The notes under the pieces were generated by a model. The model had not been told where the DNA came from, did no database searches, and was given only the letters and a program-made list of their open reading frames with translations. From positions 1 through 37,970 of the forward strand of contig CALPIR020000001.1 in assembly GCA_943323675.2 (NCBI GenBank): a stretch of DNA of 37,970 nt, read 5' to 3'. Every line of letters starts with the position of its first letter. Within the stretch, counting starts at the first letter, position 1. Position numbers and translations under genes: made by a program. The stretch is from Chitinophaga pinensis. Its GTDB lineage: Bacteria > Bacteroidota > Bacteroidia > UKL13-3. This document shows, in pieces, positions 1-8,497 of the stretch.

Positions 1-627
1 GAAAAAGGTGGGGTTTATGTGGTTGCTAATTTACGAGGCGGTGGCGAGTATGGTGAAGATTGGCACAAGGCGGGTATGCTTCATAATAAGCAAAATGTAT
101 TTGATGATTTTATTGCGGCAGCAGAGTTTTTAATTAAAGAGAAATACACCTCATCTGATAAACTAGCTCTTCATGGTGGAAGTAATGGTGGGTTATTGGT
201 TGGTGCGTGTATGACGCAAAGACCCGAGTTATTTAAAGTAGCTATTCCCGCTGTAGGTGTGTTGGATATGTTAAAATACCATAAGTTTACCATTGGTTGG
301 GGTTGGGCTGTTGAATACGGGAGCAGTGACAATAAAGAGCAGTTTGATTATTTAATTAGATACTCTCCATTACATCACGTTAAGTCTGGGGTAAATTATC
401 CAGCAACTATGATTATGACAGCGGATCATGATGACCGTGTTGTGCCTGCCCATAGTTTTAAATTTGCAGCTGAGTTACAAAGCAAACAATTACCAACAGG
501 GAATCCTGTATTAATTAGAATTGATAAAAAAGCGGGACACGGGGCTGGTAAACCTACCTCAAAATTAATTGAAGATGCCACAGACATGTGGAGCTTTGTA
601 TTGTGGAATTTAGGAATGAAATTTTAA
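1..627 (+). CDS. Prolyl oligopeptidase (S9A), C-terminal part
   Basis: This is the C-terminal catalytic alpha/beta-hydrolase domain of a prolyl oligopeptidase, a serine peptidase that cuts short peptides after proline. The reading frame is open from base 1, so the beta-propeller half and the true start lie outside the window; the GTG at 19 is internal. The triad is complete: the nucleophile serine sits in GGSNGG (Ser codon 181-183), the aspartate in DHDDRV (about 424-435), and the histidine in AGHGAG (codon 538-540). The segment NLRGGGEYGEDWHKAG is typical of S9A enzymes. About 208 codons are visible, against roughly 700 for a full enzyme. The export signal, if any, cannot be judged. It ends just before a bidirectional terminator. 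Confidence 0.95.
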   Translation, partial: EKGGVYVVANLRGGGEYGEDWHKAGMLHNKQNVFDDFIAAAEFLIKEKYTSSDKLALHGGSNGGLLVGACMTQRPELFKVAIPAVGVLDMLKYHKFTIGWGWAVEYGSSDNKEQFDYLIRYSPLHHVKSGVNYPATMIMTADHDDRVVPAHSFKFAAELQSKQLPTGNPVLIRIDKKAGHGAGKPTSKLIEDATDMWSFVLWNLGMKF

Positions 628-642
628 AACTAAATTTTAAAT

Positions 643-679
643 AAAATGCCCCAATAGCTTATAGGTATTGGGGCATTTT
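643..679. terminator. Bidirectional intrinsic terminator
   Basis: A perfect 14-bp inverted repeat (AAAATGCCCCAATA at 643-656, its complement at 666-679) with a 9-nt loop lies between the convergent prolyl oligopeptidase gene and the secreted-protein gene. The A/T flanks give a U-tract in both directions. Confidence 0.9.
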
Positions 680-682
680 GTT

Positions 683-1189
683 TTAGTCTTTTATAGATTT
701 TGCCATTGTATCAAAATCAGATTTTAACGATTCTTTGTTTTTCAGCGCTGTCCAACACAGCGATTTATAAAAGTGGCCATTTGTTTCAGTGGCTGTAATG
801 AGCATGTAATAGTCACCTTCCTTATCTTTCCAAGTCAGCTCTATTTGCGCATGCTTATTGCCATTAGCCTCTGAGGTGGTAACAGAACCAAGTTTTCTTC
901 CTTTGGCATCTTTCATATAATCTTCGGTAAAAGAGTTTAAAAAGTCAGTAGGGTTGTTAAATTTCATCCCCAATGACTCCAAATGATCTTTTGCATCTTC
1001 AATTACAACCAGATAGGCATCTTTTATAGCACTTTGATATTGCAATAAAGCTACGTCATTTAAGTCGTATGCTTTAACCATATAGTCTGCAACGTTCATG
1101 GTAAAACAATGGCCACCAGTTTTGCTTGTAAATTGTGCATTAGCAGTAAATCCTAGTACCACAAAAATGCTTAAAAGTATTTTTTTCAT
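683..1189 (-). CDS. Small secreted protein of unknown function
   Basis: I do not recognise a family. The 168-residue product begins with a clear signal peptide (MKKILLSIFVVLGFTANAQ, cleavage likely after the Ala before Gln19), followed by a soluble, charged domain of about 150 residues. An in-frame ATG at 1216 would add nine residues before the signal peptide and overlap the upstream gene. The start at 1189 gives a normal signal peptide and a 19-bp spacer, so I prefer it. It is the last gene of a probable operon with hutI and the pentapeptide-repeat gene and ends at a strong terminator. A periplasmic location is inferred from the signal peptide only. Confidence 0.75.
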   Translation of the reverse strand: MKKILLSIFVVLGFTANAQFTSKTGGHCFTMNVADYMVKAYDLNDVALLQYQSAIKDAYLVVIEDAKDHLESLGMKFNNPTDFLNSFTEDYMKDAKGRKLGSVTTSEANGNKHAQIELTWKDKEGDYYMLITATETNGHFYKSLCWTALKNKESLKSDFDTMAKSIKD

Positions 1190-1208
1190 AAAGTATAAAT
1201 ATAATATA

Positions 1209-1760
1209 TTATTCAATAATAAGTTGGTATCTGTATAATAATCCGCTTAAATCATGGCGAGAGAATTTAGCCTTTTTAACACGATTCATAGCGGGATCTA
1301 TCATAAAATTAATGTTAGTTGTAAAGTCTACTGTTTCTATATTGGTTTGTTCGAACACCGCCTCACTAAAATCACAATTTGTTATTTTGGATAATGAAAG
1401 GTCTGTTTGGGTTAAGTTTACACCTTTCATTAAACAATCATTAAAACTACTTTTATTTAGTTTTTTCCTTTCAAAAGTTGCATAGCTCAGGTTACAATTT
1501 TTAGCTGTTATGCAAAAGCCAAAATCTTTAACACGGTTAAAATTTAATCCTATAAGTTTACAATCCTTAAAGAAGCATTCATTTAAAATACATAAATCAA
1601 TGTTTGCGTTACTAAAATTACAATTTATAAACTCACAATCGTTAAAGGTAATACCCTTTACGCTGTTAAAAATGCAATTAATAAACTCACAGTTTTCGTA
1701 TTCAATATCTTCTAATTTTTGCTCGCTAAAATCTAATTGCTTAAATTCTTGTTTGTGCAT
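1209..1760 (-). CDS. Pentapeptide-repeat protein (McbG/Qnr-like)
   Basis: This 183-residue protein is built almost entirely of pentapeptide repeats, with Phe, Leu or Ile at every fifth position and many Asn/Cys/Asp (for example CEFINCIFNS, CEFINCNFSNANID, TQTDLSLSKITNCDFSEAVFE). Such repeats fold into a quadrilateral beta-helix. After the repeats comes a short tail (NFMIDPAMNRVKKAKF, then LSGLLYRY) whose layout resembles the tail of McbG, the microcin B17 immunity protein; related Qnr proteins shield DNA gyrase from quinolones. Cytosolic, with no signal peptide. The start is 2 bp from the hutI stop, so the two are co-transcribed. A gyrase-protecting role is a guess from architecture; many such proteins have no known function. 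Confidence 0.85.
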   Translation of the reverse strand: MHKQEFKQLDFSEQKLEDIEYENCEFINCIFNSVKGITFNDCEFINCNFSNANIDLCILNECFFKDCKLIGLNFNRVKDFGFCITAKNCNLSYATFERKKLNKSSFNDCLMKGVNLTQTDLSLSKITNCDFSEAVFEQTNIETVDFTTNINFMIDPAMNRVKKAKFSRHDLSGLLYRYQLIIE

Positions 1761-1762
1761 TT

Positions 1763-3004
1763 CTAGTTTATTTTGGCTCCATTAATAATCACTGTCTCTA
1801 TCAAATCAACCCCAAAACTATAAGGGATAAAAGCCAGTGATGGTATTTGTTTTGTGATGATCACATTACCCAGTTTACCTTTTGTAATACTTCCGTGTGT
1901 ATGGCTTAATTCTAGTGCATATGCTCCGTTAATTGTAGTTGCATTAATAGCTTCTTCGGGTGTCAATTTCATTTGTGTGCAAGCTAAAGAAACTACAAAA
2001 CTCATACGTCCATTTGGCGATGATCCTGGATTGTAATCGCTGGCCAAACAAAACGGTAAACCTGCATCAATTATTTGCCTACCTGGCGCATAAGGTATGC
2101 CTAAAAAGAAAGAACAATTCGGTAATCCCACCGGCATTGTATTTCCGTTTTTTAAGCTGGTAATTTCTGCTTCTCCAGTATATTCTAAATGGTCAACGCT
2201 CAATGCTTGGTGTTTAACCGCAACCTGCACACCACCTGTATATCCAAGTTCATTGCCATGTATTTTTGCTTTTAAACCATATTGTTTCGCTGCAATAAGA
2301 ATTCGTTCAGTTTCATCCACAGTAAAAAATCCTTGGTCGCAAAATACATCACAATATTCAGCTAAATTTTCAGCTGCAACTTTTGGTAACATGTCATTTA
2401 GAACCAAATTAATGTATGCTTCTCGATTTTGTTTGTACTCGGTTGGTATGGCATGTGCGCCTAAAAAGGTTGCTTTAATGGTTATGGGCGAAATTGCTTT
2501 TAAACGTTTAATAACCCGCAACATTTTTAGTTCATCTTCAACAGTAAGCCCATAACCACTTTTTATTTCAATGGCACCTGTTCCAAATTTAATCACCTCA
2601 AACAACCTGGCTTTTGCACTTTCAAACAATTCGTCTTCACTCATGGCTTGAAGCTTTCCAGCAGAGTTTAAAATACCACCACCAGCTTCAGAAATTTCTT
2701 CATAACTTTTACCCTTGATACGCATCACAAATTCTTCTTCTCTACTTTTTGCATAAACAATATGCGTGTGCGAGTCAATAAAGCACGGTAATACATATCC
2801 ATTATTGGCATCAATCACTTCGGCTGTTGTTTCTGGCAGATCATTCATAACGCCAAAGTCTTTTATAATGCCATCGGTAATTAACAAATAGGCATTATCA
2901 ATGCTATCAAGCATATTCATTTCAGTACCCGATTTTTTTTGAATGGATACATTCTGTATTATTCCGTATAACGACTTTATGTTTTTAATAAGTACTGATT
3001 TCAT
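1763..3004 (-). CDS. hutI: Imidazolonepropionase
   Basis: HutI hydrolyses 4-imidazolone-5-propanoate to N-formimino-glutamate, the third step of histidine breakdown (EC 3.5.2.7). The 413-residue protein is an amidohydrolase. The metal-binding HxH is in DSHTHIVYA (His79, His81), followed by EIKSGYGL, LGAHAIPTEY, HGNELGYTGG, SVDHLEYTG and the C-terminal metal aspartate in LASDYNPG. The open frame extends upstream to 3262, but those 86 codons lie antisense to the carbonic anhydrase gene and look nothing like a protein domain. The ATG at 3004 gives the family's normal length. hutH, hutU and hutG are not in the window. It heads a run of three minus-strand genes. Confidence 0.95.
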   Translation of the reverse strand: MKSVLIKNIKSLYGIIQNVSIQKKSGTEMNMLDSIDNAYLLITDGIIKDFGVMNDLPETTAEVIDANNGYVLPCFIDSHTHIVYAKSREEEFVMRIKGKSYEEISEAGGGILNSAGKLQAMSEDELFESAKARLFEVIKFGTGAIEIKSGYGLTVEDELKMLRVIKRLKAISPITIKATFLGAHAIPTEYKQNREAYINLVLNDMLPKVAAENLAEYCDVFCDQGFFTVDETERILIAAKQYGLKAKIHGNELGYTGGVQVAVKHQALSVDHLEYTGEAEITSLKNGNTMPVGLPNCSFFLGIPYAPGRQIIDAGLPFCLASDYNPGSSPNGRMSFVVSLACTQMKLTPEEAINATTINGAYALELSHTHGSITKGKLGNVIITKQIPSLAFIPYSFGVDLIETVIINGAKIN

Positions 3005-3089
3005 ATCACAGGCAAATAACGAACATGTTGAATAATTTAAAAAATAAATGATACTTGGTTTAGTGCTCAAGTATTTACTTTGTATAATA

Positions 3090-3608
3090 ATGAAAGATCT
3101 ACAACTAATTTTACAAACACCCGTAAAAATGGGTAATGATGTTTGGATTGCAGACACTGCGCGCGTTTTTGGATTGGTAACTTTAGGTGATGAGTGTTCG
3201 GTATGGTTTGGGGCTGTATTGCGTGGCGATGGTGATTTTATTACCGTTGGAAACCGAAGCAATATCCAAGAAAATGCCGTTGTTCACGTTGATCCAGGTT
3301 TTCCGACCCAAATTGGTAATGATTGTATTGTTGGTCATGGCGCAATAGTGCATGGAGCAAAGCTTGGAAATCATGTACTGGTAGGCATGCATGCAACGGT
3401 TTTAAACGGAGCAACGGTAGGTAATTTTTGTATAATTGGTGCTCATGCACTGGTAACTGAGGGGATGGTAATACCTGATTACAGTATTGTTATGGGTGCT
3501 CCTGGAAAGGTGGTAAAGCAATTATCTCCCGATCATATCGAAAAAGTGAAACGAAATGCGCAATCATATGTTGATCTAAGTAAGGAATATTTGAAGTATT
3601 GGAAATAA
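3090..3608 (+). CDS. Gamma-class carbonic anhydrase-like protein (left-handed beta-helix)
   Basis: A 172-residue hexapeptide-repeat protein of the gamma-CA/YrdA/PaaY family. Repeats of the form V-x-G-x-x-x run through most of the chain (ITVGNRSNIQENAVVHVDPG, GATVGNFCIIGAHALV). The three zinc histidines of the family are present at His66 (VVHVD), His83 (GHG) and His88 (VHG), and Arg45 (LRGD) and Gln60 (NIQEN) match active-site positions. The proton-shuttle loop of the archaeal enzyme Cam is absent, as in most bacterial members, so hydratase activity is plausible but not assured. The ATG at 3048 is less likely than 3090 because it adds a hydrophobic stub. The gene diverges from hutI and lies about 2 kb from the end of the dab operon. 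Confidence 0.88.
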   Translation: MKDLQLILQTPVKMGNDVWIADTARVFGLVTLGDECSVWFGAVLRGDGDFITVGNRSNIQENAVVHVDPGFPTQIGNDCIVGHGAIVHGAKLGNHVLVGMHATVLNGATVGNFCIIGAHALVTEGMVIPDYSIVMGAPGKVVKQLSPDHIEKVKRNAQSYVDLSKEYLKYWK

Positions 3609-3730
3609 CCAGTGGATTTACATTATAGTCTAGTAAGCAATTCAAATATTTATAAAGATCTTTCTTCTCTATCATATTAATTGTTCTAAATGTATATTTA
3701 TCACGTAAAATTGCAGTCTCAATTTTATAC

Positions 3731-5476
3731 ATGAAAATACTAGTTACTTACCTTAAGCGATACAAAAAATTAGTTGGCTTATCCATGTTATTTGCCACCA
3801 TTAACCAGGTTTTCTCTTTACTCGACCCACTAATTTATGGAAAAATAATTGACCAATACGCCCAACATGCATCATCTTTTACCCAAAGTCAATTTATAAA
3901 AGGAGCAGGGTTATTAATTTTAGCGGCTATTGGCGTAGCTATGGTAAGTCGTATTGCAAAGGCATTTCAGGATTATACCGTTAACTTGGTAATACAAAAA
4001 TTAGGTGCAGATATATACACTGATGGATTAAAACATACATTACAAATTCCGTTTAGCGAGTTCGAAGATCAACGTAGTGGCGAAACTTTAAACATTTTAC
4101 AAAAGGTAAGGATCGATACTGAAAAGTTTATCATGAGTTTTGTGAATATTCTTTTTGCCTCGCTTGTGGGTATCGTGTTTGTGATGATATACGCTATAAA
4201 TGTACATGGTGGATTAATTGTTATTTATGTTGTTGCTGCAACATCGTTAAGTGTTATTACCAACTATTTATCAAAACGTGTAAAAAAAGTACAAACAAAT
4301 ATTGTTCGTGAAACACGCATGCTTGCTGGAAGTACAACTGAAAGCCTGCGTAATATTGAATTGGTGAAAAGTTTAGGTTTAACAAACCAAGAAACAAACC
4401 GATTAAATTCAGCAACAAAAAAAATATTGCAATTAGAGTTAAAAAAGGTTCGCGATATACGTAGTATTTCTTTTGTACAGGGTACTTTGGTTAACTTACT
4501 TCGTCAGTCTATATTATTTATGCTTTTGTATTTAATTTTTGAAGGACAATTGAGTGTAGGCGAAATCATTACGTTACAATTTTATTCTTTCTTTATTTTT
4601 GGCCCTTTACAAGAGGTGGGTAACGTAATCATCAGTTACCGTGAGGCAGAAGCTTCGTTGGCTAATTTTGAGCAAATTATGAATACGCCTTTAGAGCCTA
4701 AGCCGAATTCACCAAAGCAACTCGGTGCTATACAAATCATGAAATTTAGCGAGGTGGTATTTAGGCACAAGTCTGCCGGATATGATGCAGTTAGTAAAAT
4801 TAGCTTTGATGTAAATAAGGGTGAAACCATTGCTTTCGTTGGCCCAAGTGGAAGCGGAAAAAGTACTTTGGTTAAATTGTTGGTTGGATTGTATTCGCCA
4901 AATTCGGGTAGTATTTTGTATAACAACATTCTTTCAACCGATATTGATAAAGATGAACTGCAGCAGCAACTTGGCTTTGTTACACAAGATACCCAATTGT
5001 TTTCGGGTACTATAAAAGAGAATTTATTGTTTGTTAAACCTAATGCAACAGATACAGAGTTGGAAGAAGTGTTGGAAAAATCCGCTTGCAGCAATATTGT
5101 AAATCGTAGCGAAAATGGCTTAGATACTATGATAGGAGAGGGAGGAATGAAATTAAGTGGTGGCGAAAAGCAACGTTTGTCAATTGCACGTGCATTGCTA
5201 CGTAATCCGCGTATTATGGTTTTTGATGAGGCAACCTCAGCACTCGATTCTATTACAGAGGCATCTATTTCAGATACCATTAAAAACATTTCAGATAAGA
5301 AGGATAGTATAACAGTTTTAATAGCACATCGATTATCAACCATTATGCATGCCGATAGGATTTTTGTGCTAGAAAAGGGCGTTGTAATTGAAACGGGTAA
5401 ACACCAAGATTTATTAAATGAAAAAGGGTTGTACTATGCCATGTGGCGTCAGCAAATTGGTGAGCGTAGGGAATAG
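3731..5476 (+). CDS. ABC exporter, fused membrane and ATPase domains
   Basis: A 581-residue half-transporter of the MsbA/multidrug type that works as a homo- or heterodimer in the inner membrane. Residues 1-300 form the six-helix exporter membrane domain; residues 335-575 form the ATPase. The ATPase is intact: Walker A GPSGSGKST (371-379), Q-loop Gln419, signature LSGGEKQR (475-482), Walker B with Asp499-Glu500, D-loop SALD, and switch His533. The substrate cannot be told from sequence; lipid, peptide or drug export are all possible. It stands alone between the carbonic anhydrase-like gene and a terminator shared with the convergent porin gene. There is no partner half-transporter nearby, which favours a homodimer. 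Confidence 0.93.
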   Translation: MKILVTYLKRYKKLVGLSMLFATINQVFSLLDPLIYGKIIDQYAQHASSFTQSQFIKGAGLLILAAIGVAMVSRIAKAFQDYTVNLVIQKLGADIYTDGLKHTLQIPFSEFEDQRSGETLNILQKVRIDTEKFIMSFVNILFASLVGIVFVMIYAINVHGGLIVIYVVAATSLSVITNYLSKRVKKVQTNIVRETRMLAGSTTESLRNIELVKSLGLTNQETNRLNSATKKILQLELKKVRDIRSISFVQGTLVNLLRQSILFMLLYLIFEGQLSVGEIITLQFYSFFIFGPLQEVGNVIISYREAEASLANFEQIMNTPLEPKPNSPKQLGAIQIMKFSEVVFRHKSAGYDAVSKISFDVNKGETIAFVGPSGSGKSTLVKLLVGLYSPNSGSILYNNILSTDIDKDELQQQLGFVTQDTQLFSGTIKENLLFVKPNATDTELEEVLEKSACSNIVNRSENGLDTMIGEGGMKLSGGEKQRLSIARALLRNPRIMVFDEATSALDSITEASISDTIKNISDKKDSITVLIAHRLSTIMHADRIFVLEKGVVIETGKHQDLLNEKGLYYAMWRQQIGERRE

Positions 5477-5487
5477 AAAATATTTTA

Positions 5488-5513
5488 AAAGGGTCGGATT
5501 TAATCGACCCTTT
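5488..5513. terminator. Bidirectional terminator between ABC exporter and dab operon
   Basis: A 9-bp perfect stem (AAAGGGTCG at 5488-5496 and its complement at 5505-5513) with an 8-nt loop is followed on the plus strand by AGTTTTT. It lies between the stop codons of the convergent exporter and porin genes and ends both transcripts. The minus-strand T-tract is weaker. Confidence 0.82.
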
Positions 5514-5518
5514 AGTTT

Positions 5519-6814
5519 TTAAATCGCAATTTGGAATTGCACAACCATCATGCCCTTATTAGATGTTTGTTTTAAACTTGTTGTGTTTATAATCGGTCTA
5601 CTTTGGTAGTTTAAACTAACTTTAGAGCGTTGTCCATCAATAAGCCAGTTAACGCCTATGTCCCACATACCTGTTGTACTTTTTAACCTATCGTACTTGG
5701 CCAAAGTTAAATCGGCATAAGGTTGAATTCTGTTCTCATCTGTGTTATTTTTTTTAGGTAATAGGTATCCTATTTGAGCAAACAATGTATTTCCTGTTCC
5801 GTACATAGCAAAACTATTTCCACCCCCACTTAATGTATTTCCTGTATTAATATTGGCAGGGTTTAACACACCATTATTTCTGATGTAATTTTTTCCGTAA
5901 TCTGTTTTTGACGCTGCAGCATACAAGGTTAATACACTGCCGTTGTTTTTTATAGGCTGTTCAAAAAACACATCAACTCCTAAATTAAATAATTTCTGAT
6001 GGATGATGTTTTTACTCAAAGTATCTGCATAATGCCACATGGCATCTGTTTGATATTGAAAACCTGCTCCAAATGTCAGCACTTTTTTCTTGCCTAAATA
6101 AGTTCCCGACATGTATGGTGTAACATTGCTTTCTTCATCCCAAAACTGATACATTAAATAGCCACTTGTTTGCAACTTAGGGGCATTGTAAGAAAAGTCT
6201 GAATTTAAATTTATAGCTTTGACTGAAGATATACTTGCATCAATCATTAGGGGTTTTGATAGTGCGAATCTATAATCAAACTTATCTATTTTACCCTTTG
6301 CATATACACTTAGTTTGCGCAAAAATTGGTCGTTTACATCATTAGTTGATTGTTGGTACAATGGTATATCATAACCCAATATATTTGCAGCTGATGGCGC
6401 TGCATAACGCGAAAAACCAGACCAGCCAGTTAAGCCTGTTCCTAAATGAAACAATTTCTGAGTTGGTTGATATTCTGTTACGACATCATGAAAAAATAGA
6501 CCTGGTTTACGTGAAGAATTGTATCCATAGTTATTAATACCCAATTGGGTATACATAAAAACTTTATCAGAAATTTTCCCCATTAACTGTAAACGAACCC
6601 TTCGCAATCCAACGTCAAATGTTTCATTTTCGGATTTGCCATTAATGGTTGTTCCTGGATTGTTATGTGTATATCTGGTCCAAATTTGCGCTGTAAAGTT
6701 GGCTTTTAAATAATGTGTTCCAGTTTCATTTAGACTTAATTTAAGCTCTTTTTTTTGAGCATAAAGCAACAATGCGCTTGCGCTTAACACTGCAGTTAAA
6801 AAAATGGTTTTCAT
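5519..6814 (-). CDS. Outer-membrane porin at the end of the dab operon
   Basis: A 431-residue outer-membrane beta-barrel. It starts with a signal peptide (MKTIFLTAVLSASALLLYA, then Gln20) and continues with alternating amphipathic strands rich in Tyr, Asn and Gly (for example LRRVRLQLMGKISDKVFMYT, YADLTLAKYDRLKS), ending in a terminal strand MMVVQFQIAI. The layout resembles phosphate-selective-porin-like (OprO/OprP type) proteins of Bacteroidota; I am not sure of the exact family. The start is 9 bp after the SulP stop, so it is translated from the same transcript. By position it is the likely outer-membrane entry route for the anion carried by SulP and the DAB pair, probably bicarbonate. That role is inference from context. 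Confidence 0.8.
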   Translation of the reverse strand: MKTIFLTAVLSASALLLYAQKKELKLSLNETGTHYLKANFTAQIWTRYTHNNPGTTINGKSENETFDVGLRRVRLQLMGKISDKVFMYTQLGINNYGYNSSRKPGLFFHDVVTEYQPTQKLFHLGTGLTGWSGFSRYAAPSAANILGYDIPLYQQSTNDVNDQFLRKLSVYAKGKIDKFDYRFALSKPLMIDASISSVKAINLNSDFSYNAPKLQTSGYLMYQFWDEESNVTPYMSGTYLGKKKVLTFGAGFQYQTDAMWHYADTLSKNIIHQKLFNLGVDVFFEQPIKNNGSVLTLYAAASKTDYGKNYIRNNGVLNPANINTGNTLSGGGNSFAMYGTGNTLFAQIGYLLPKKNNTDENRIQPYADLTLAKYDRLKSTTGMWDIGVNWLIDGQRSKVSLNYQSRPIINTTSLKQTSNKGMMVVQFQIAI

Positions 6815-6823
6815 ACAGTGGTT

Positions 6824-8482
6824 TTATTTTTTATTTGAAAACTTACGTGTGGCAAATGGATGTTTTGATAAAGCGGTGTGGTTCTCAAGGCCAATGATCT
6901 CGAATTCTCCACCGTCTTCTTCGTATCTTCTTGCCATCTGGTTGATTTGCTCCATTACGGTATGATCTATTAGTTTTACTCCAGTAAAATCGACCAAAAC
7001 ATTTTTGCCAGGAGGCAATTTTTCCAGTTGTTTTTTCATTCCAATATAATTGCTAAAAACTGCAGAATGCGCCACATCAATTGTATATAGATTTTGATCG
7101 GCACTCACATTAATGGTTAAAAATGGTTTAAATATACTTTTAAAAGGTACCCCATTAATAATGTGAATAATCATTTTAACTATAATGCCCACGGCTATAC
7201 CAATAAGAAGATCTGTTGCTAAAGTAGCAACAATTGTTGATATAAAGATGAAGAGTTGCTCCTTTCCAATTTTTAGTGTTTTTATAAATTCTTTTGGTGA
7301 TGCTAGGCGATAACCAGTAACCATAAGCATAGCAGCTAGCGCGGCTAATGGTATTTGGTGAATAACTTGGCTTAAGAATAATATAAACACCAATAAAAAC
7401 CCTCCATGAAAAAAATTAGCCCAACGTGTTTTTGCTCCATTATTTACATTGGCAGAACTACGCACAACTTCTGCTATTATAGGTAAGCCACCTAACATAG
7501 ATGATAATATGTTTCCCGAACCCTTAGCAAATAATTCTCGGTTAAAATTTGATTGTCGTTTAAATGGATCTAGTTTGTCTATAGCGGCTGCAGTTAACAG
7601 TGATTCTAAACTTGCCACTAGAGCATAGGTAATCATCATTTGAAATCCAAAAGAAGTAAATAAATAATCAAATCTCGGCATTATTATTCCGTCCAAAATA
7701 TTTGATGGAAGTGTAACTAAAAACTTTGGCCCTAATAAATATTCATGGCCATTTAAAAACAGGTATTTATGTTCATGTTCTAAATCAAAATAATGACCTA
7801 GTGGTATAGCAATTAATATTACTAATAAAGGGGCTGGGATCATTTTTACATATTTATTTTTAATTAGTGGTAATCCAATTAATATAATAAAACTCAATGC
7901 AGCAATAATGGCAACATCAGGATTCATGTTAATTATACTATGAGGAATTTCTGTGATTACTTCCAGCATATCCTTTCCTTGTGGTTTAACGCCTAATGCG
8001 GTGTGGAATTGTTTGGCAAAAATCATAATACCAATAGCAGCAAGCATACCATGTACAACCGAAGAAGGGAAAAAATTACTAAGAACACCTGCTTTAATTA
8101 ATCCAAATAAAATTTGAATTACACCACATCCAACACCAACAGCTAGGGTACATTGGTATGCAAACATTTCAATTTGATCTGGAGTTAAACCTTCTGGTGC
8201 TATTTTTTTAAAGCCTTCAATACTCATTAAAACAATAACGGCTAACCCTGCAGCTGGACCGTTAATAGTTAAGTGTGATCCGCTAGATAAAGACAATAAT
8301 AAACCGCCAACTACACCTGCAATTATGCCGGCCATAGGAGGTACACCACTTGCCATAGCTATACCTAAACACAATGGCAATGCGATTAGTGAAATAATAA
8401 AACCTGACAGTAAATCAGTTTTCCAATTTTCTTTTAGTCCTGCTAATCCATCAGCAGGTATATTTTTTTTAAATAAATTCAT
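6824..8482 (-). CDS. SulP-family anion transporter with STAS domain
   Basis: A 552-residue inner-membrane transporter of the SLC26/SulP family, which moves sulfate, bicarbonate and other anions. Residues about 20-430 form the membrane core; family-typical segments are SLIALPLCLGIAMASGVPP, TINGPAAGLAVIVL (substrate half-helix region) and LVASLESLLTAAAID. Residues about 445-540 form a cytosolic STAS domain (VLVDFTGVKLIDHTVMEQI). Cyanobacterial BicA, a low-affinity bicarbonate transporter, is a SulP protein. Being 15 bp downstream of dabB makes bicarbonate the most likely substrate here, but sulfate cannot be excluded from sequence. No fused carbonic anhydrase domain is present. Confidence 0.93.
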   Translation of the reverse strand: MNLFKKNIPADGLAGLKENWKTDLLSGFIISLIALPLCLGIAMASGVPPMAGIIAGVVGGLLLSLSSGSHLTINGPAAGLAVIVLMSIEGFKKIAPEGLTPDQIEMFAYQCTLAVGVGCGVIQILFGLIKAGVLSNFFPSSVVHGMLAAIGIMIFAKQFHTALGVKPQGKDMLEVITEIPHSIINMNPDVAIIAALSFIILIGLPLIKNKYVKMIPAPLLVILIAIPLGHYFDLEHEHKYLFLNGHEYLLGPKFLVTLPSNILDGIIMPRFDYLFTSFGFQMMITYALVASLESLLTAAAIDKLDPFKRQSNFNRELFAKGSGNILSSMLGGLPIIAEVVRSSANVNNGAKTRWANFFHGGFLLVFILFLSQVIHQIPLAALAAMLMVTGYRLASPKEFIKTLKIGKEQLFIFISTIVATLATDLLIGIAVGIIVKMIIHIINGVPFKSIFKPFLTINVSADQNLYTIDVAHSAVFSNYIGMKKQLEKLPPGKNVLVDFTGVKLIDHTVMEQINQMARRYEEDGGEFEIIGLENHTALSKHPFATRKFSNKK

Positions 8483-8497
8483 GTTATATATTTTTAA

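Noticed and set aside
2097..2555. 152-codon plus-strand frame inside hutI
   Set aside because: Antisense to conserved HutI metal-site and substrate motifs; a shadow.
3075..3082. TTACTTTG as a -7 element for the carbonic anhydrase-like gene
   Set aside because: One mismatch to TAnnTTTG, although a TTG lies 17 bp upstream; too weak to list as a promoter.
3005..3262. N-terminal extension of hutI
   Set aside because: It runs antisense to the carbonic anhydrase gene and lacks protein-like composition; the ATG at 3004 gives normal HutI length.
3490..3732. 80-codon minus-strand frame over the end of the carbonic anhydrase gene and the following gap
   Set aside because: Mostly overlaps a confident gene, has no recognisable domain and no promoter; likely chance in AT-rich DNA.
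4636..5343. 235-codon open frame on the minus strand inside the ABC exporter gene
   Set aside because: It is antisense to the intact ATPase domain, whose motifs are all present, and its translation resembles no protein; a coding shadow.
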